Shown: positions 19,864 to 30,709, counted from the stretch's first letter. The stretch: 64,000 nt of DNA from Macrococcus sp. DPC7161 (GCF_004117835.1 NZ_SDSC01000001.1:434001-498000), one strand, 5' to 3'. The notes: generated by a model not told the origin, from the sequence alone. Program-made: numbers and translations.

Positions 19864-21945
19864 ATGTTCAAGTCTTTATTCGGTCAATTGCAACGTATTG
19901 GTAAAGCATTAATGTTACCGGTTGCACTTTTACCAGCTGCAGGGATTTTACTTGCATTTGGTAATGCGATGCACAATGATCAATTAGTGCAATTTGCACC
20001 TTGGTTAAAAGCAGATTTCTTTGTAATGTTATCTGGTATTATGGAGCAAGCAGGACAGGTTATTTTTGATAACTTACCATTGTTATTCGCCATTGGTACT
20101 GCTTTAGGTTTAGCTGGAGGAGATGGTGTTGCCGGACTTGCAGCATTGGTTGGATTCTTAATTATGAATGCAACTATGGGCAAATTCTTAGGCATTACTA
20201 TTGATGATATTTTCAGTTATGCTGAAGGTGCAAAAACGTTAGGTCAATCTGCAAAAGATCCTGGTCATGCGTTAGTTTTAGGTATTCCTACACTTCAAAC
20301 AGGGGTGTTTGGTGGTATCATCATGGGTGCAGTTGCAGCATGGTGTTACAATAAGTTTTATAACATCCAAATGCCAGCATTCTTAGGGTTCTTCGCTGGT
20401 AAACGATTTGTACCAATCATTACTTCAGTAATGGCGATTATAGTCGGTGCAATCATGGCATTAGTATGGCCATCAATTCAAGGTGGTTTAAATGGTTTAT
20501 CTTCATTCTTATTAGATAAAAACGTTGTATTAACGACATTTATTTTCGGTATTATTGAACGTTCTTTAATTCCATTTGGATTACACCATATATTCTATGC
20601 ACCATTCTGGTTCGAGTTTGGTCAATATACTGACCATGCAGGTAACTTAATTCGTGGTGACCAAAAAATTTGGATGGCTCAAATGAAAGATGGCGTTCCA
20701 TTTACAGCAGGTATGTTTACAACTGGTAAATACCCATTCATGATGTTTGGTTTACCAGCAGCAGCATTTGCGATTTATCGTCAAGCAAAACCAGAACGTA
20801 AAAAAGTTGTTGGTGGTTTAATGCTTTCTGCAGCATTAACATCATTCTTAACAGGTATTACAGAACCATTAGAATTCTCATTCTTATTCGTAGCACCAAT
20901 TCTTTATGGTATTCACGTATTATTAGCAGGTACTTCATTCTTAGTAATGCATTTATTACATGTTAAAATCGGTATGACATTCTCTGGTGGATTTATCGAT
21001 TATACATTATTCGGTTTATTAAACTGGGATCGTACAAACGCATTATTAGTAATTCCAGTAGGTTTAGTTTATGCAGTTGTTTATTATTTCTTATTCACAT
21101 TTGCAATTAAGAAATTCAACTTAAAAACACCAGGTCGTGAAGATGAAGAAGCTGAATCAAGAAATTCAGAAGTAGCTGAATTACCATTCCACGTATTAGA
21201 TGCTATGGGTGGTAAAGAAAACATTAAACATTTAGATGCTTGTATTACGCGTCTTCGTGTTGAAGTACGTGACAAATCTAAAGTAAATGTTCCGGAATTA
21301 AAAGCTTTAGGCGCAGCAGGTGTCCTTGAAGTTGGTAACAATATGCAAGCTATCTTTGGTCCAAAATCTGACCAAATCAAACATGATATGGCACGTATTA
21401 TTTCTGGTGAAATTACGAAACCGTCTGAAACAACAGTAACTGAAAAAGGCGACACTGCAGGTGTTGCATCAATAGACTCAAAAGATCAAGTATTAAATGC
21501 ATCAACAATTTATGCACCAATCACTGGTGAAGTAGTTGATTTAACAAAAGTTCCTGATCAAGTATTTAGTGAAAAATTAATGGGTGACGGTGTTGCGATT
21601 ATTCCAAGTATCGGTCAAGTTGTCGCACCATTTGATGGTGTCGTTAAAATGGACTTCCCTACAAAACATGCACTTGGTTTAGAAAATGAACAAGGTTTAG
21701 AAATCTTAATTCACTTTGGTTTAGAAACAGTGGCGTTAAATGGTGAAGGATTTACTTTACACGTTAAACCAGGTGATACTATTAAAAAAGGTGACGTTTT
21801 AATGGATGTTGATTTAGATTATATCCGTAAAAATGCTAAGAGCGATATTACGCCGATTATCTTTACAAATTTAAATGGTCAATCTATTGCTAATGTTCAT
21901 TATGGACAAATCAAACAAGCTGAAACTTTATTAACGGTTCAATAA
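19864..21945 (+). CDS. ptsG: Glucose-specific PTS enzyme IICBA
   Basis: This membrane permease phosphorylates glucose during uptake, taking phosphate from HPr. The 693-residue chain has domains in the order IIC-IIB-IIA. Residues 1 to about 415 form the IIC membrane domain (start [29 protein letters not shown]). The IIB phosphocysteine is in [13 protein letters not shown] near residue 460. The IIA phosphohistidine is in [17 protein letters not shown] near residue 617. The ATG at 19864 follows AAGGAGGAAG by 7 bases; the longer reading from 19834 starts within the leader terminator and is rejected. Expression is controlled by the RAT/terminator switch just upstream and by the adjacent glcT product. 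Confidence 0.97.
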   Translation: MFKSLFGQLQRIGKALMLPVALLPAAGILLAFGNAMHNDQLVQFAPWLKADFFVMLSGIMEQAGQVIFDNLPLLFAIGTALGLAGGDGVAGLAALVGFLIMNATMGKFLGITIDDIFSYAEGAKTLGQSAKDPGHALVLGIPTLQTGVFGGIIMGAVAAWCYNKFYNIQMPAFLGFFAGKRFVPIITSVMAIIVGAIMALVWPSIQGGLNGLSSFLLDKNVVLTTFIFGIIERSLIPFGLHHIFYAPFWFEFGQYTDHAGNLIRGDQKIWMAQMKDGVPFTAGMFTTGKYPFMMFGLPAAAFAIYRQAKPERKKVVGGLMLSAALTSFLTGITEPLEFSFLFVAPILYGIHVLLAGTSFLVMHLLHVKIGMTFSGGFIDYTLFGLLNWDRTNALLVIPVGLVYAVVYYFLFTFAIKKFNLKTPGREDEEAESRNSEVAELPFHVLDAMGGKENIKHLDACITRLRVEVRDKSKVNVPELKALGAAGVLEVGNNMQAIFGPKSDQIKHDMARIISGEITKPSETTVTEKGDTAGVASIDSKDQVLNASTIYAPITGEVVDLTKVPDQVFSEKLMGDGVAIIPSIGQVVAPFDGVVKMDFPTKHALGLENEQGLEILIHFGLETVALNGEGFTLHVKPGDTIKKGDVLMDVDLDYIRKNAKSDITPIIFTNLNGQSIANVHYGQIKQAETLLTVQ

Positions 21946-21959
21946 TTTAAAATCTGTTA

Positions 21960-21992
21960 AATGACGAGACTAAAGTCTCGTCATTTTTTTGT
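21960..21992 (+). terminator. Terminator after ptsG
   Basis: Perfect 11-bp stem AATGACGAGAC/GTCTCGTCATT (21960-21970, 21975-21985) with a TAAA loop and T run. Confidence 0.92.
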
Positions 21993-22071
21993 CTTGCTTT
22001 ATTATTATTTGCCACTCGTGTATGATAGTAGTTATCAAAAGGCACGTTGTTACAACTGAATAGGAGGCTTT

Positions 22072-23211
22072 ATGAAGGAAAATCGATTTATATCATTTTG
22101 GGGTGGGAAGAATATAATTTTCTCACTGATTAGTTTATTGTTATTAGGATTAGTAATTTGGATATTTAGTAAAGTATCATTTATTTTTGATCCAATTCTA
22201 ATAATCATACATACGATTATTGGACCTGTTGTAGTCGCATTTATTTTGTACTATTTACTCAATCCTTTAGTCAATATTATGGAAAAATATCGTATTAAGC
22301 GATTATGGGGTATCGTTATTTTATTTTTAGTTATTGTATCTATCTTGAGTATATTAGTGACGTTATTAGTGCCAATCATTCAAGAACAGTTAACTAGTTT
22401 TACGAGAAACTTACCTGAATATTTGAAGTATTTATTACATCGTTTTAATGAGCTTGCAAACAATAAGTTGTTTCAACCCTATATTAGTCATATTCAAGAT
22501 TGGGTGAATAAGAATTTAAGTGATTTCCCAAATAAAGTTTCTAATTATATTGGTGATGTACCAACGAAATTTAAATCTATATTTGATGCGTTAGCAAGCA
22601 TTGCTGTTGTAATTATCACATTCCCGTTTGTATTGTTTTTCTTATTAAAGGATGGTGCAAAATTCAAACGTTACATCATTAAATTAACGCCTCCAAAGTA
22701 TCGTGATGATTTTCATGAAATTTTAGATAAAATGAACTTACAAGTAGGTTCTTATATTCAAGGACAATTAATTGTTTCGATATGTATCGGGATTTTACTT
22801 TATATCGGTTATTTAATTATTGGTTTACAATACGCATTAATTTTAGCGTGTATTGCGGCTGTTACAAGCGTGGTGCCTTATTTAGGACCTATGATTGCAA
22901 TCAGTCCAGCAGTGATACTTGCATTGGTTGAATCACCATTTATGCTATTGAAACTTGCTATAGTATGGATCAGTGTTCAGTTTTTAGAAGGCCATTTTAT
23001 TTCACCAAACATTATGGGAAAAACGATGCAAATACATCCTTTGACAATTATTTTTGTATTACTTTGTGCCGGTAATCTCTTTGGTATTTTAGGTGTCATT
23101 GTGGCCATACCAAGTTATGCTATTTTAAAAGTTTTCGTCCAATACTTCTTTACGAAGTTTAAAGCAAGATACAATCGATATTATGCTGAAGATAAAGGTA
23201 CTTATGAATGA
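22072..23211 (+). CDS. AI-2E family (PerM-like) transporter
   Basis: A 379-residue multi-pass membrane protein of the AI-2E/UPF0118 family, whose members include AI-2 exporters and sodium/proton antiporters. About seven to eight hydrophobic helices are visible. The family segments are present: PVVVAFILYYLLNPLVN near residue 52, a long hydrophilic stretch (about 105-175), and the C-terminal block VVPYLGPMIAISPAVI, EGHFISPNIMGKTMQIHPL and GVIVAIPSYAILKV. AGGAGGC lies 5 bases before the ATG. It ends 9 bases before the mprF start, so the two genes probably share a transcript. A lipid- or envelope-related job is suggested by this neighbour only. The transported molecule is unknown. Confidence 0.85.
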   Translation: MKENRFISFWGGKNIIFSLISLLLLGLVIWIFSKVSFIFDPILIIIHTIIGPVVVAFILYYLLNPLVNIMEKYRIKRLWGIVILFLVIVSILSILVTLLVPIIQEQLTSFTRNLPEYLKYLLHRFNELANNKLFQPYISHIQDWVNKNLSDFPNKVSNYIGDVPTKFKSIFDALASIAVVIITFPFVLFFLLKDGAKFKRYIIKLTPPKYRDDFHEILDKMNLQVGSYIQGQLIVSICIGILLYIGYLIIGLQYALILACIAAVTSVVPYLGPMIAISPAVILALVESPFMLLKLAIVWISVQFLEGHFISPNIMGKTMQIHPLTIIFVLLCAGNLFGILGVIVAIPSYAILKVFVQYFFTKFKARYNRYYAEDKGTYE

Positions 23212-23220
23212 AGGTGATAC

Positions 23221-25737
23221 ATGATGACATTTATTAAGAAATATAAAGGAATTTTGAAATTTATTTTTGCATGTGGTTTGTTTATTTTTGTGATTTTTCA
23301 ATTAAAAAATGAATTGACGCAAATTGACTTGAATAAGACAAGAATATTATTTAAAACGATCCCAACTTTGGATTTAACAATGTTAATGATTCTTGGGATA
23401 TATGCTGTTTTTATTTTGACATTATATGATGTCATATTAATCAAACAACTTAAAATCAATATGCCAGTAATTAAGGTATTAAAAATCAGTTATATCATCA
23501 ATGCTTTGAATGCTGTAATTGGATTTGGTGGTTTAATTGGTGCTGGTTTAAGACATGTTGTTTATCGTGAACATTATAATCATGAGAAAACATTAATAAA
23601 AGGTATCTCATTATTATTATTATCGATGATTTCTGGAATGAGCTTGTTAGCCATTGGTATGGTAATAGGTATCTTTCCTAATACACATGCATTTGACCAA
23701 TTTAATTGGTATAAATGGGCATTAATAATTATATGTTTATTCTTACCATTCTTTATTATCTTTTCAATTGTTAAACCCGTAGGGAATGATAAATTACTTG
23801 GAATTAAATTTACATTAATTTCATCATTAGAATGGCTAGTAGCAAGTGGATTATTTTATCTTATTTTTAAAACAATGGGCATTCATATTGAATATGGATT
23901 ACTCATCAGCATTTTTGTTATTTCTGCATTAGCTGGGTTAATCTCATTAGTACCAGGTGGTTTTGGGGCATTTGATTTAATGTTTTTATTAGGGCTTAAA
24001 ACACATGGTATTGCAGAAGAAAAAGTATTATTGGCGCTTGTATTATACAGAATTGTCTATTACTTTATCCCATTTTTATTATCTCTAGTTTTAAGTACTT
24101 TTGTATTCAATGATTACAAAGCACAACTAGAAGATAATAAATATGTTGCACCTGCACTTGAAACGCATTCATTATTTTTAAGCGTACTCAAAGATATCTT
24201 AGTAAGAATACCGCAAATTGCATTAGGTATATTAGTGTTTATTACTGGTATTTTCTTTTTAATGGGGAATATTAATATCATTTATGATGCCATTTATGAT
24301 GTAGATCATACAACTTATTTAGTATTAACGGCACTTCATTCAGCAGCTTCACTAATATTGATTGTTTGTTCAATCGGTGTGATGTACGATACGATGCGTG
24401 CACATATTATGAGTATAATCAGTACTGTTATTTTATTGATAACAACGTATTTAACATTTGGTTCCATCTTCTTTTATGCATGGCTTGTTATTTTGTTAAT
24501 ATTGCTCTATTTAGGAAATCGTAATGTTAAACATATTAAAAGAGCCATTACACCAAAACGTGCATTATTTACTTTAGGTATTGGATTGATAGCGATATTT
24601 ATTAATGCAAGTGTCAATAAATTTGAAATGGACACGATTATTACACAAGATAATATTGATTTCGACAGTCAAATGTTAAGACATTTATTTTTTGTGATGT
24701 TATTGAGTTTTGCGTTGTTAAGTGTTTTGATTACAATAATATTTAGAAAGAAATTTAAAAATACATTGCACATGCCACTAACTGAAGAAGAAAGATTAAA
24801 TATTTTAAATACATATGGTGGTAACTATGTGAGTCATTTGGCATTTACAAATGATAAATTATTTTTTACAAATGAAGCTAAAGATGCATTTATGATGTTT
24901 CAATATCATTCGGATTCAATTGTAGTATTAGGAGATCCATTAGGGAATCCCAAATCAATAGATGCTTTATTACAAAATTTCTACGATCAAACAGAATATT
25001 TCGGGTATGATGTTATTTTCTATCAAGTGCAACCAACTTATTTACCGAAATATCATGATTACGGTAATATTTTCTTCAAATTAGGTGAAGAAGCAGTTAT
25101 TCCTTTAAGCGACTTTACAATTGCAGGAAAGAAAAAACGAGCATTTAGAGCTACAGTCAATAAATTTGAAAATGAAGGATACCGATATGAAGTTGTTTCT
25201 CCACCATTTAGCGAAGCATTTTTAACTGAACTTAAATTAATTTCAGATGAATGGTTAGATGGCAGAAATGAAATGAACTTCTCTGTAGGGAAGTTTGATG
25301 TGGATTACTTAAATAAAGCGGATATTGGGGTTATTCGAAATGATGAAGAAATCATTGGATTTGTAACGATGATGCCGACGTATATGGATGATACAATCTC
25401 TGTAGATTTAATCCGTTGGAAAGAAACTGGTTTACAGATGATGGATGGATTGTATTTAATGACGATGTTACATTTAAAAGAACGTTATGCTTATTTCAAT
25501 ATGGGTATGGCGCCTTTATCTAATGTAGGTAGACATCAGCATGCATTTTATAGAGAAAAATTTGCAGGAAAAATATTTGATTCGATTTCTCATTTATATA
25601 GCTTCAAAGGATTGAGAAATTATAAAGAGAAATTTAATCCAAACTTTGAATCTAGATATTTGGTTTATAAAAGACACAGCTCATTGATTTCATCAATATT
25701 AAAAGCAAGTATGATTATTAATAAAAATAAAAAATAA
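23221..25737 (+). CDS. mprF: Phosphatidylglycerol lysyltransferase MprF
   Basis: This bifunctional membrane protein adds lysine from Lys-tRNA to phosphatidylglycerol and flips the product, making the cell surface less negative and less sensitive to cationic peptides. At 838 residues it matches the family. The N-terminal flippase part (to about residue 510) has about fourteen membrane helices. The C-terminal cytosolic synthase is a double GNAT-like domain, with recognisable YGGNYVSHLAFTNDK, VLGDPLGNP, KKRAFRATVNKFENEG and NMGMAPLSNVG. Two ATGs (23221, 23224) follow GAAGGTGAT; either fits. It is co-directional with and 9 bases from the AI-2E gene. Substitutions in this gene are known to alter daptomycin response; I cannot judge that here. 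Confidence 0.96.
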   Translation: MMTFIKKYKGILKFIFACGLFIFVIFQLKNELTQIDLNKTRILFKTIPTLDLTMLMILGIYAVFILTLYDVILIKQLKINMPVIKVLKISYIINALNAVIGFGGLIGAGLRHVVYREHYNHEKTLIKGISLLLLSMISGMSLLAIGMVIGIFPNTHAFDQFNWYKWALIIICLFLPFFIIFSIVKPVGNDKLLGIKFTLISSLEWLVASGLFYLIFKTMGIHIEYGLLISIFVISALAGLISLVPGGFGAFDLMFLLGLKTHGIAEEKVLLALVLYRIVYYFIPFLLSLVLSTFVFNDYKAQLEDNKYVAPALETHSLFLSVLKDILVRIPQIALGILVFITGIFFLMGNINIIYDAIYDVDHTTYLVLTALHSAASLILIVCSIGVMYDTMRAHIMSIISTVILLITTYLTFGSIFFYAWLVILLILLYLGNRNVKHIKRAITPKRALFTLGIGLIAIFINASVNKFEMDTIITQDNIDFDSQMLRHLFFVMLLSFALLSVLITIIFRKKFKNTLHMPLTEEERLNILNTYGGNYVSHLAFTNDKLFFTNEAKDAFMMFQYHSDSIVVLGDPLGNPKSIDALLQNFYDQTEYFGYDVIFYQVQPTYLPKYHDYGNIFFKLGEEAVIPLSDFTIAGKKKRAFRATVNKFENEGYRYEVVSPPFSEAFLTELKLISDEWLDGRNEMNFSVGKFDVDYLNKADIGVIRNDEEIIGFVTMMPTYMDDTISVDLIRWKETGLQMMDGLYLMTMLHLKERYAYFNMGMAPLSNVGRHQHAFYREKFAGKIFDSISHLYSFKGLRNYKEKFNPNFESRYLVYKRHSSLISSILKASMIINKNKK

Positions 25738-25744
25738 TAAATAG

Positions 25745-25792
25745 AAGCACCCAAAAAGATGTAAAAAATGCGTCAGTTTGGGTGCTTATTTT
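25745..25792. terminator. Terminator between mprF and msrA
   Basis: Stem AAGCACCCAAA/TTTGGGTGCTT (25745-25755, 25777-25787) with a 21-base loop, followed by ATTTTAT. It is placed to serve both convergent genes. Confidence 0.7.
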
Positions 25793-25800
25793 ATACTTAT

Positions 25801-26298
25801 TTAAAGTTTGCTTTTATAATTTGATCGATCAATTTGTTCTTGTTGATAGCGTTCAGGATTTTTTTTGTAAAAATCTTGATGATAGTCTTCAGCTAGATAG
25901 AAAGGAGTTTCATCATAAATATTTGTAACAATTGGTTGATCGTATTGACTTTCTATAGACTTAATATATTGGTTTGTTTGCTTTTTTTGAGCTTCAGTTG
26001 TACAGAAAACTGCTGTTCTATATTGACTACCTCTATCTTGAAATTGACCTTCATCATCTGTAGGGTCAATGATAGAAAAGAATATTTCTAACAATTTTTT
26101 TAATGGGAACAATGCTTCATCGTATACAATTTCTACAACTTCTAGATGTCCAGAATGTCCACTTTTTACTTGTTCATAAGTTGGATTTACAACATGGCCA
26201 CCCATATAACCACTTTTAACACTTGTAATACCTTCATATGAATCGAATGGCTTTACCATACACCAAAAACAACCACCTGCAAAATATATTTTTTCCAT
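25801..26298 (-). CDS. msrA: Peptide methionine-S-sulfoxide reductase MsrA
   Basis: This enzyme repairs oxidised proteins by reducing methionine (S)-sulfoxide. The 165-residue product starts [13 protein letters not shown]; the catalytic Cys is in GCFWC (about residue 10) and the family blocks [17 protein letters not shown] and [15 protein letters not shown] are intact. The start at 26298 is chosen because GAGGTG lies 7 bases upstream; an ATG five codons earlier lacks a ribosome site. Unlike many genomes, no msrB follows directly. It is divergent from msrR, the order seen in S. aureus. Confidence 0.95.
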   Translation of the reverse strand: MEKIYFAGGCFWCMVKPFDSYEGITSVKSGYMGGHVVNPTYEQVKSGHSGHLEVVEIVYDEALFPLKKLLEIFFSIIDPTDDEGQFQDRGSQYRTAVFCTTEAQKKQTNQYIKSIESQYDQPIVTNIYDETPFYLAEDYHQDFYKKNPERYQQEQIDRSNYKSKL

Positions 26299-26420
26299 TT
26301 CTAAACACCTCAATCCTTTATTATATTTGCTTATTGTACTATAAAGTTGTGGAAAATTACATGCTTAAAATACTTGATTTTTAAGTAGAATTTATATAAG
26401 TTTAAAGTATTGTAAATTAA

Positions 26421-27398
26421 ATGAAAGTTGGTTGCAGAATGCAGGAATTTCCTGAAAACAAACAAGTGAAAACAGTTAGAAGGCGAAAACTTAAAAAAAT
26501 GCCATTCATTATTTTAGGCATCATTCTCATATTGATACTAGCTTCATTCTTAACGTATCGATATGCTAAAAATAGTTATCAGGATGGCATACAACTTGCA
26601 ATTGATCATGGCAAGAAACCAAGAAAATTTGAATTTAACGGCACCATTAAAAATGATGCAAAAATTAACGTATTAATTTTAGGTCAAGATAGAATGGTAG
26701 ATGGTAATGCTAGAACGGATTCAATTATGGTTGCTCAATATGATTATTTAAACAAACGTATGAAAGTTATTTCAGTAATGCGTGATATTTATGCTGAAAT
26801 ACCAGGCTATCGTAATTATAAAATTAATACGGCTTATTCATTAGGGGGACCTGAATTATTACGTAAAACATTAAAGAAAAACTTAGGTATTGATATAGAA
26901 TATTATGCAATCATCGACTTTAAAGGTTTTGAATCAATGGTAGATGAAATTGCACCAAATGGTTTACCAATAGATGTTGAAAAAGACATGTCAGATGCAA
27001 TTGGTGTGTCACTTAAAAAAGGACTACACAATTTAAAAGGGAAAGAAGTTTTAGGTTATGCACGATTCCGCCATGATGATGAAGGCGATTTCGGTCGTGT
27101 AAGACGTCAACAACAAGTTATTAAAGCATTGAAAAAAGAAATGACAAGTTTCTCAGCGGTAACGAAAACACCAAAACTTGCTGGTATTGCGAGAGGGTAT
27201 GTGGATACAAATTTAGACGATCCAGCAATATTTAAAACAGGTGCAAGCTTTATTTTAAGAGGAGACAAAGATGTAAAAACGCTTGTTGTACCGATTAAAG
27301 ATTCGTATTTCCAAAATAGTTATCCAGAAGCGGGAGCTGTATTAGAAATCGATAAAGAAAAAAATAAAGCAGCGATACAAAAGTTTTTAAATGAATAA
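26421..27398 (+). CDS. msrR: LytR-CpsA-Psr family protein MsrR
   Basis: This membrane-anchored LCP enzyme is thought to attach wall teichoic acid or other glycopolymers to peptidoglycan. It has 325 residues. The short basic cytosolic N-terminus (RRRKLKKMP) precedes one membrane helix (about residues 29-47) and then the extracellular LCP domain. The pyrophosphate-lipid binding arginines and acidic residues are in [26 protein letters not shown], and [20 protein letters not shown]. It is closest by pattern and position to S. aureus MsrR. The start is uncertain: ATG 26421 and ATG 26439 are both in frame and neither has a clear ribosome site. A terminator follows directly. Confidence 0.93.
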   Translation: MKVGCRMQEFPENKQVKTVRRRKLKKMPFIILGIILILILASFLTYRYAKNSYQDGIQLAIDHGKKPRKFEFNGTIKNDAKINVLILGQDRMVDGNARTDSIMVAQYDYLNKRMKVISVMRDIYAEIPGYRNYKINTAYSLGGPELLRKTLKKNLGIDIEYYAIIDFKGFESMVDEIAPNGLPIDVEKDMSDAIGVSLKKGLHNLKGKEVLGYARFRHDDEGDFGRVRRQQQVIKALKKEMTSFSAVTKTPKLAGIARGYVDTNLDDPAIFKTGASFILRGDKDVKTLVVPIKDSYFQNSYPEAGAVLEIDKEKNKAAIQKFLNE

Positions 27399-27409
27399 AA
27401 ATATGAATT

Positions 27410-27437
27410 GGAGATGAGTGATCATCTCCTTTTTTTA
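27410..27437 (+). terminator. Terminator after msrR
   Basis: Stem GGAGATGA/TCATCTCC (27410-27417, 27422-27429) with a GTGA loop and eight T. Confidence 0.9.
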
Positions 27438-27543
27438 TAAGCAAAAATCTGTACTTTATTGTAAAATTATAGGTATAAATTAATTGATTTTACAAAATTT
27501 ATTTATCGATTGGTAGTCAATAATAAATTATTTGGAGGTAATG

Positions 27544-28800
27544 ATGAGTACATGTCCAAACTGTGGTAAAACAATTACAGAAGATGTTCGAATTTGTCCG
27601 CATTGCAATCACATATTAGTTGAAGAAAATACCTCTGGCGATAAACTGATAGGTTGTTTTGTCGCGGTGATTTTTTCATTAATCCTTTTAGTTATTGGAG
27701 GATCTGGATATTTAATTTATCAAGTATTACATCAACAACAGCATGACAATAGCAATAATGTAACAAGTAAATTTCAACAATCTTTAAATCAATTCGAACA
27801 GACTGTTAAAAATGAATTTGATGACTTATTTAAAAATGAATCTCGTAAAAAAGATAATATTTCAACTAAAACTACATTTAAAGACGAATTAAAGCCACTC
27901 GTACCTATCAAACATCAAGTGAATATTGAAAGTGGTGAACCTTATAAACCAACGGCACCATATTATGGTAAAGACTCGAAATACTTAAATAAACCTAAAT
28001 CATTTGGAAGCTATAAAGTTTATATACCAAATGCGTCATTGACAAAAACTTATGATCAAATTGTAAATGCAGTACAAAATAATGATGCAACATTATTAAA
28101 AGATACTTTGATCGTCGATCAACAAAAAGCGACAGAACAACAAATTAAAAACTGGCTTAATTTGATGAAAGAAAAGTCTACAAAAAAATCCTTTATCCAT
28201 CACTTAAACGAAAATTTAAACACATTATCTAATTCGAGCTATGAATCTAGACAAACGGTTTTTGCGAAATCAATGGATGTATTATATGTTACGAAGCTAA
28301 AAAAGGGCTATCAGTTTGAAATTCCGATGCATGAGTTTAGTTTCTCAAGTGACTTACAAGCACCAACTACAATAGATATGTTTGGCAAGTCGATAAAGTA
28401 TCAACCAGAACGATTCGGTTATTACTATTTATTCTTACCAGTAGGGCAGTATACATTACCAATGCAAAAAACTGAAGGCAGTCAAACATTTGACGGTAAA
28501 TTAGAAGTGCGTTATGAAAAATATTATCAAATAAAAGAAAAGTTTGATGTTGTGGAATTGTATATTTATCCTTCTATGAGCCAAGTGAAACAAGATGATA
28601 TGATATACCATGTTGGAAAACATACAGGTAAGCTTGATTCGAAAGAGAAGCGCGTTGGATTTTTTGATGTATCAAAACCATTAGAAGTTTATATTGAAGC
28701 TAAAAACAACGGAAAGACGATTAAATCTGAAACGAAAACTATTTCAAAAAAAGACATTAAAAACAACCATTACCTCTATATGAATTTAGATTTCAAATAA
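27544..28800 (+). CDS. Zinc-ribbon membrane protein, TcaA/YvbJ-like
   Basis: A 418-residue protein with an N-terminal zinc ribbon in the cytosol (CPNC and CPHC, residues 4-7 and 19-22), one membrane helix (about 38-60) and a long extracellular part. The extracellular region resembles TcaA/YvbJ: a helical block with NAVQNNDATLLKD (about residue 175), then beta-rich domains such as LPVGQYTLPMQKTEG. TcaA in S. aureus influences glycopeptide susceptibility and wall-polymer retention; this protein is a relative, not necessarily the same gene. ATG 27544 is preferred over 27541 and over the TTG at 27532, since GGAGG sits 5 bases upstream. The msrR neighbourhood supports an envelope role, which is an inference. 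Confidence 0.75.
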   Translation: MSTCPNCGKTITEDVRICPHCNHILVEENTSGDKLIGCFVAVIFSLILLVIGGSGYLIYQVLHQQQHDNSNNVTSKFQQSLNQFEQTVKNEFDDLFKNESRKKDNISTKTTFKDELKPLVPIKHQVNIESGEPYKPTAPYYGKDSKYLNKPKSFGSYKVYIPNASLTKTYDQIVNAVQNNDATLLKDTLIVDQQKATEQQIKNWLNLMKEKSTKKSFIHHLNENLNTLSNSSYESRQTVFAKSMDVLYVTKLKKGYQFEIPMHEFSFSSDLQAPTTIDMFGKSIKYQPERFGYYYLFLPVGQYTLPMQKTEGSQTFDGKLEVRYEKYYQIKEKFDVVELYIYPSMSQVKQDDMIYHVGKHTGKLDSKEKRVGFFDVSKPLEVYIEAKNNGKTIKSETKTISKKDIKNNHYLYMNLDFK

Positions 28801-28870
28801 CATTCATTTAATTTTGTTCAGTGCTTTGATATACTTTGATAATAAAAAGATAGAATGATGGAGGTAAGTT

Positions 28871-29329
28871 ATGAACCAACTAGAATCAATGTTCGAATAC
28901 GGCAAAAATGTAGTGGATGCATTACAATCTTCAAAAATATATGATGATCAAAGTGATTTAGATGATCAAGCACTCGTCGCTTATACATTTGGTGTGTATA
29001 ATGGTTATGCTAAAAAATATGATATTACTGGTGAAGACTTAGTAGCTGTATTGATTCGTTTAATTTCAGAACATATTGGATACCCTGTAGATTATTCTGA
29101 AGCAATGACTCAATTTATGATTCAATGTACAAATAAAAGTGTGAATGAAACAATATATATTATTATTCACAAAGGTTTAGATGCATTTGTATCATACGAA
29201 GAAGATACAGATTTCTTTAAATCAGAATATGAGACTATCTTAAAAGATTTAAAGACAGTAGTAGAAACGTCTCAACCACCAACAAGAAAAACAGCAACAG
29301 AACGATTAAATGAAAAGTTTAACGCATAA
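28871..29329 (+). CDS. Conserved staphylococcal-type hypothetical protein
   Basis: A 152-residue soluble acidic protein that I do not recognise by function. It is predicted to be mostly helical (opening MNQLESMFEYGKNVVDALQ), with no signal peptide, membrane helix or metal motif; the C-terminal 20 residues are basic and likely disordered (PPTRKTATERLNEKF). GGAGG lies 8 bases before ATG. It is co-directional with the zinc-ribbon gene 70 bases upstream and closed by the terminator at 29443. Codon use is like the neighbours. Confidence 0.8.
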   Translation: MNQLESMFEYGKNVVDALQSSKIYDDQSDLDDQALVAYTFGVYNGYAKKYDITGEDLVAVLIRLISEHIGYPVDYSEAMTQFMIQCTNKSVNETIYIIIHKGLDAFVSYEEDTDFFKSEYETILKDLKTVVETSQPPTRKTATERLNEKFNA

Positions 29330-29442
29330 AATTTGAGTTGATATCAGTAATTTTGTTTAGCTCAGTAGCTAAAATTGGTTAAATACTAGCTACTGGGTAG
29401 TAAAAACAGCAATAAAACAGCTATGAAAACCACAAAAAATAA

Positions 29443-29480
29443 AACGCCACTTTCTTTCAATGAGAAAGTGGCGTTCTTAA
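29443..29480. terminator. Bidirectional terminator
   Basis: Perfect 13-bp stem AACGCCACTTTCT/AGAAAGTGGCGTT (29443-29455, 29463-29475). It lies between the 152-residue hypothetical gene and the convergent tautomerase gene. Confidence 0.9.
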
Positions 29481-29484
29481 ATGT

Positions 29485-29670
29485 CTAGCTTTCTGATTTT
29501 AATTTACCAGCAACTGCATAACGTTCTTTTTTTAATTCTTTTATGAATACATGAATGTTTTCTTTTGGTGCATTTGCGTTTTTAGAAACGACTTCAGTCA
29601 CTTCTTCTACAATTTTTTTTAATTGTTCTTCTGAACGTCCTTCAATTAATTCTACTGTGATAAATGGCAT
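29485..29670 (-). CDS. 4-oxalocrotonate tautomerase family protein
   Basis: A 61-residue tautomerase-superfamily subunit. After removal of Met1 the catalytic base is Pro1 ([13 protein letters not shown]). Arg12 (in EGRS) and the family motif [20 protein letters not shown] are present. Such proteins form hexamers and convert enols to ketones; the true substrate in staphylococci is unknown. GGAGGA lies 7 bases before the ATG on the minus strand. It is 12 bases downstream of the CDF exporter gene, so the two are probably co-transcribed. Confidence 0.9.
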   Translation of the reverse strand: MPFITVELIEGRSEEQLKKIVEEVTEVVSKNANAPKENIHVFIKELKKERYAVAGKLKSES

Positions 29671-29682
29671 TTATATTTCCTC

Positions 29683-30684
29683 CTATAGGTGATTTTTATT
29701 TACAGAAGATTGATTTCCGCCAACCCAATCAGCTAAGCCGTCATCTTCCATAATTTCAATGTTAACGTCTGTTACATGTGACTCCTGTAGTAAGCGTGTT
29801 GTTAAATCTTTTTTAATTACAGCAAGTTCACGAAGGTTATATTCATGGTTAATAATTTCAACTAATACTTCGATGTGTTTATCTTCTCCTTCTTTCATTA
29901 CAACAAGACGTTTGATGTCAGAGATTTCAGGGTGTTCTAAAATAATTTTAGATACATTCACTTCCATTTCTTCATCAGCACGTCCAATTGCTCCGGCTGC
30001 ATTTTCCATAAACACTTTAAATACTACATAAAACATCATTAAACCAATGATAACAGAAACGATACCTTCAATTTGAACAAATCCAGTAAATCGAGCAATA
30101 ATAACGGCGATTAATGCAATTAAACCACCACTACTTGCTACTGTATCTTCCATGAAAACCAATTTAGTAGCTGGTTTTGCTTTGCTTAAGTTCGCAAAAC
30201 TTGTTGTAAGAGGGTGAATGCCTCCAGTTGGTAATCCCGACTCATGTAGAACTTCTTGTCCTGCTTTGTATAATACTGAAGTTTCTAAAATAACACCAAT
30301 TAATAAAACACCAATATTGATTAAGAAATGCATAGTATTTGGATCTTGTTGATGTGGATTCATAATACCATGAATACCTTCTAATATTGTTTCATAAGAT
30401 AAAATAGCTACAATAATAACTGCAAATAAACATACAATATTTACAAGACGACCATAACCAAATGGAAATTTTTCATTGGGTGCTTTTTTAGATACAGCAG
30501 ATCCTACAAAGACAAATAATTGGTTGGCAGCATCACCAAACGAGTGCATCATTTCAGCAAACATTGCAACGTTACCTGTTAGTACATATGCACCTAACTT
30601 TAATGCACCTAGTACAAAGTTAACTAATGCTGCGATTAATGATGATTTACTACCTTTTTTTAGTAAGGTAAATAATCCTTTCAT
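29683..30684 (-). CDS. Cation diffusion facilitator family transporter
   Basis: A 333-residue CDF exporter for divalent metal ions (zinc, manganese, iron or cobalt) in exchange for protons. The N-terminal part has six hydrophobic helices. Metal-site residues occur in HSFGDAANQLF (helix 2, an H-x3-D pattern) and in MEDTVASSGGLIAL (helix 5, E-D pattern). The cytosolic C-terminal domain carries VMKEGEDKHIEVLVEI. The HSFGD/MEDT pattern differs from the classic H-D/H-D zinc site, so the metal is uncertain. GGAG lies about 7 bases before ATG. It is divergent from the Spo0M-like gene, with a palindrome between them. Confidence 0.88.
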   Translation of the reverse strand: MKGLFTLLKKGSKSSLIAALVNFVLGALKLGAYVLTGNVAMFAEMMHSFGDAANQLFVFVGSAVSKKAPNEKFPFGYGRLVNIVCLFAVIIVAILSYETILEGIHGIMNPHQQDPNTMHFLINIGVLLIGVILETSVLYKAGQEVLHESGLPTGGIHPLTTSFANLSKAKPATKLVFMEDTVASSGGLIALIAVIIARFTGFVQIEGIVSVIIGLMMFYVVFKVFMENAAGAIGRADEEMEVNVSKIILEHPEISDIKRLVVMKEGEDKHIEVLVEIINHEYNLRELAVIKKDLTTRLLQESHVTDVNIEIMEDDGLADWVGGNQSSVNKNHL

Positions 30685-30709
30685 AATAAGCTCCTATCGA
30701 TTTAGATTC

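Noticed and set aside
21084..21455. 123-codon minus-strand frame inside ptsG
   Set aside because: Opposes the IIB domain; no ribosome site or promoter.
29363..29395. Hairpin CAGTAGCTA/TAGCTACTG before the tautomerase terminator
   Set aside because: No T tract on either side. It could be an RNA structure but a terminator call is not supported.
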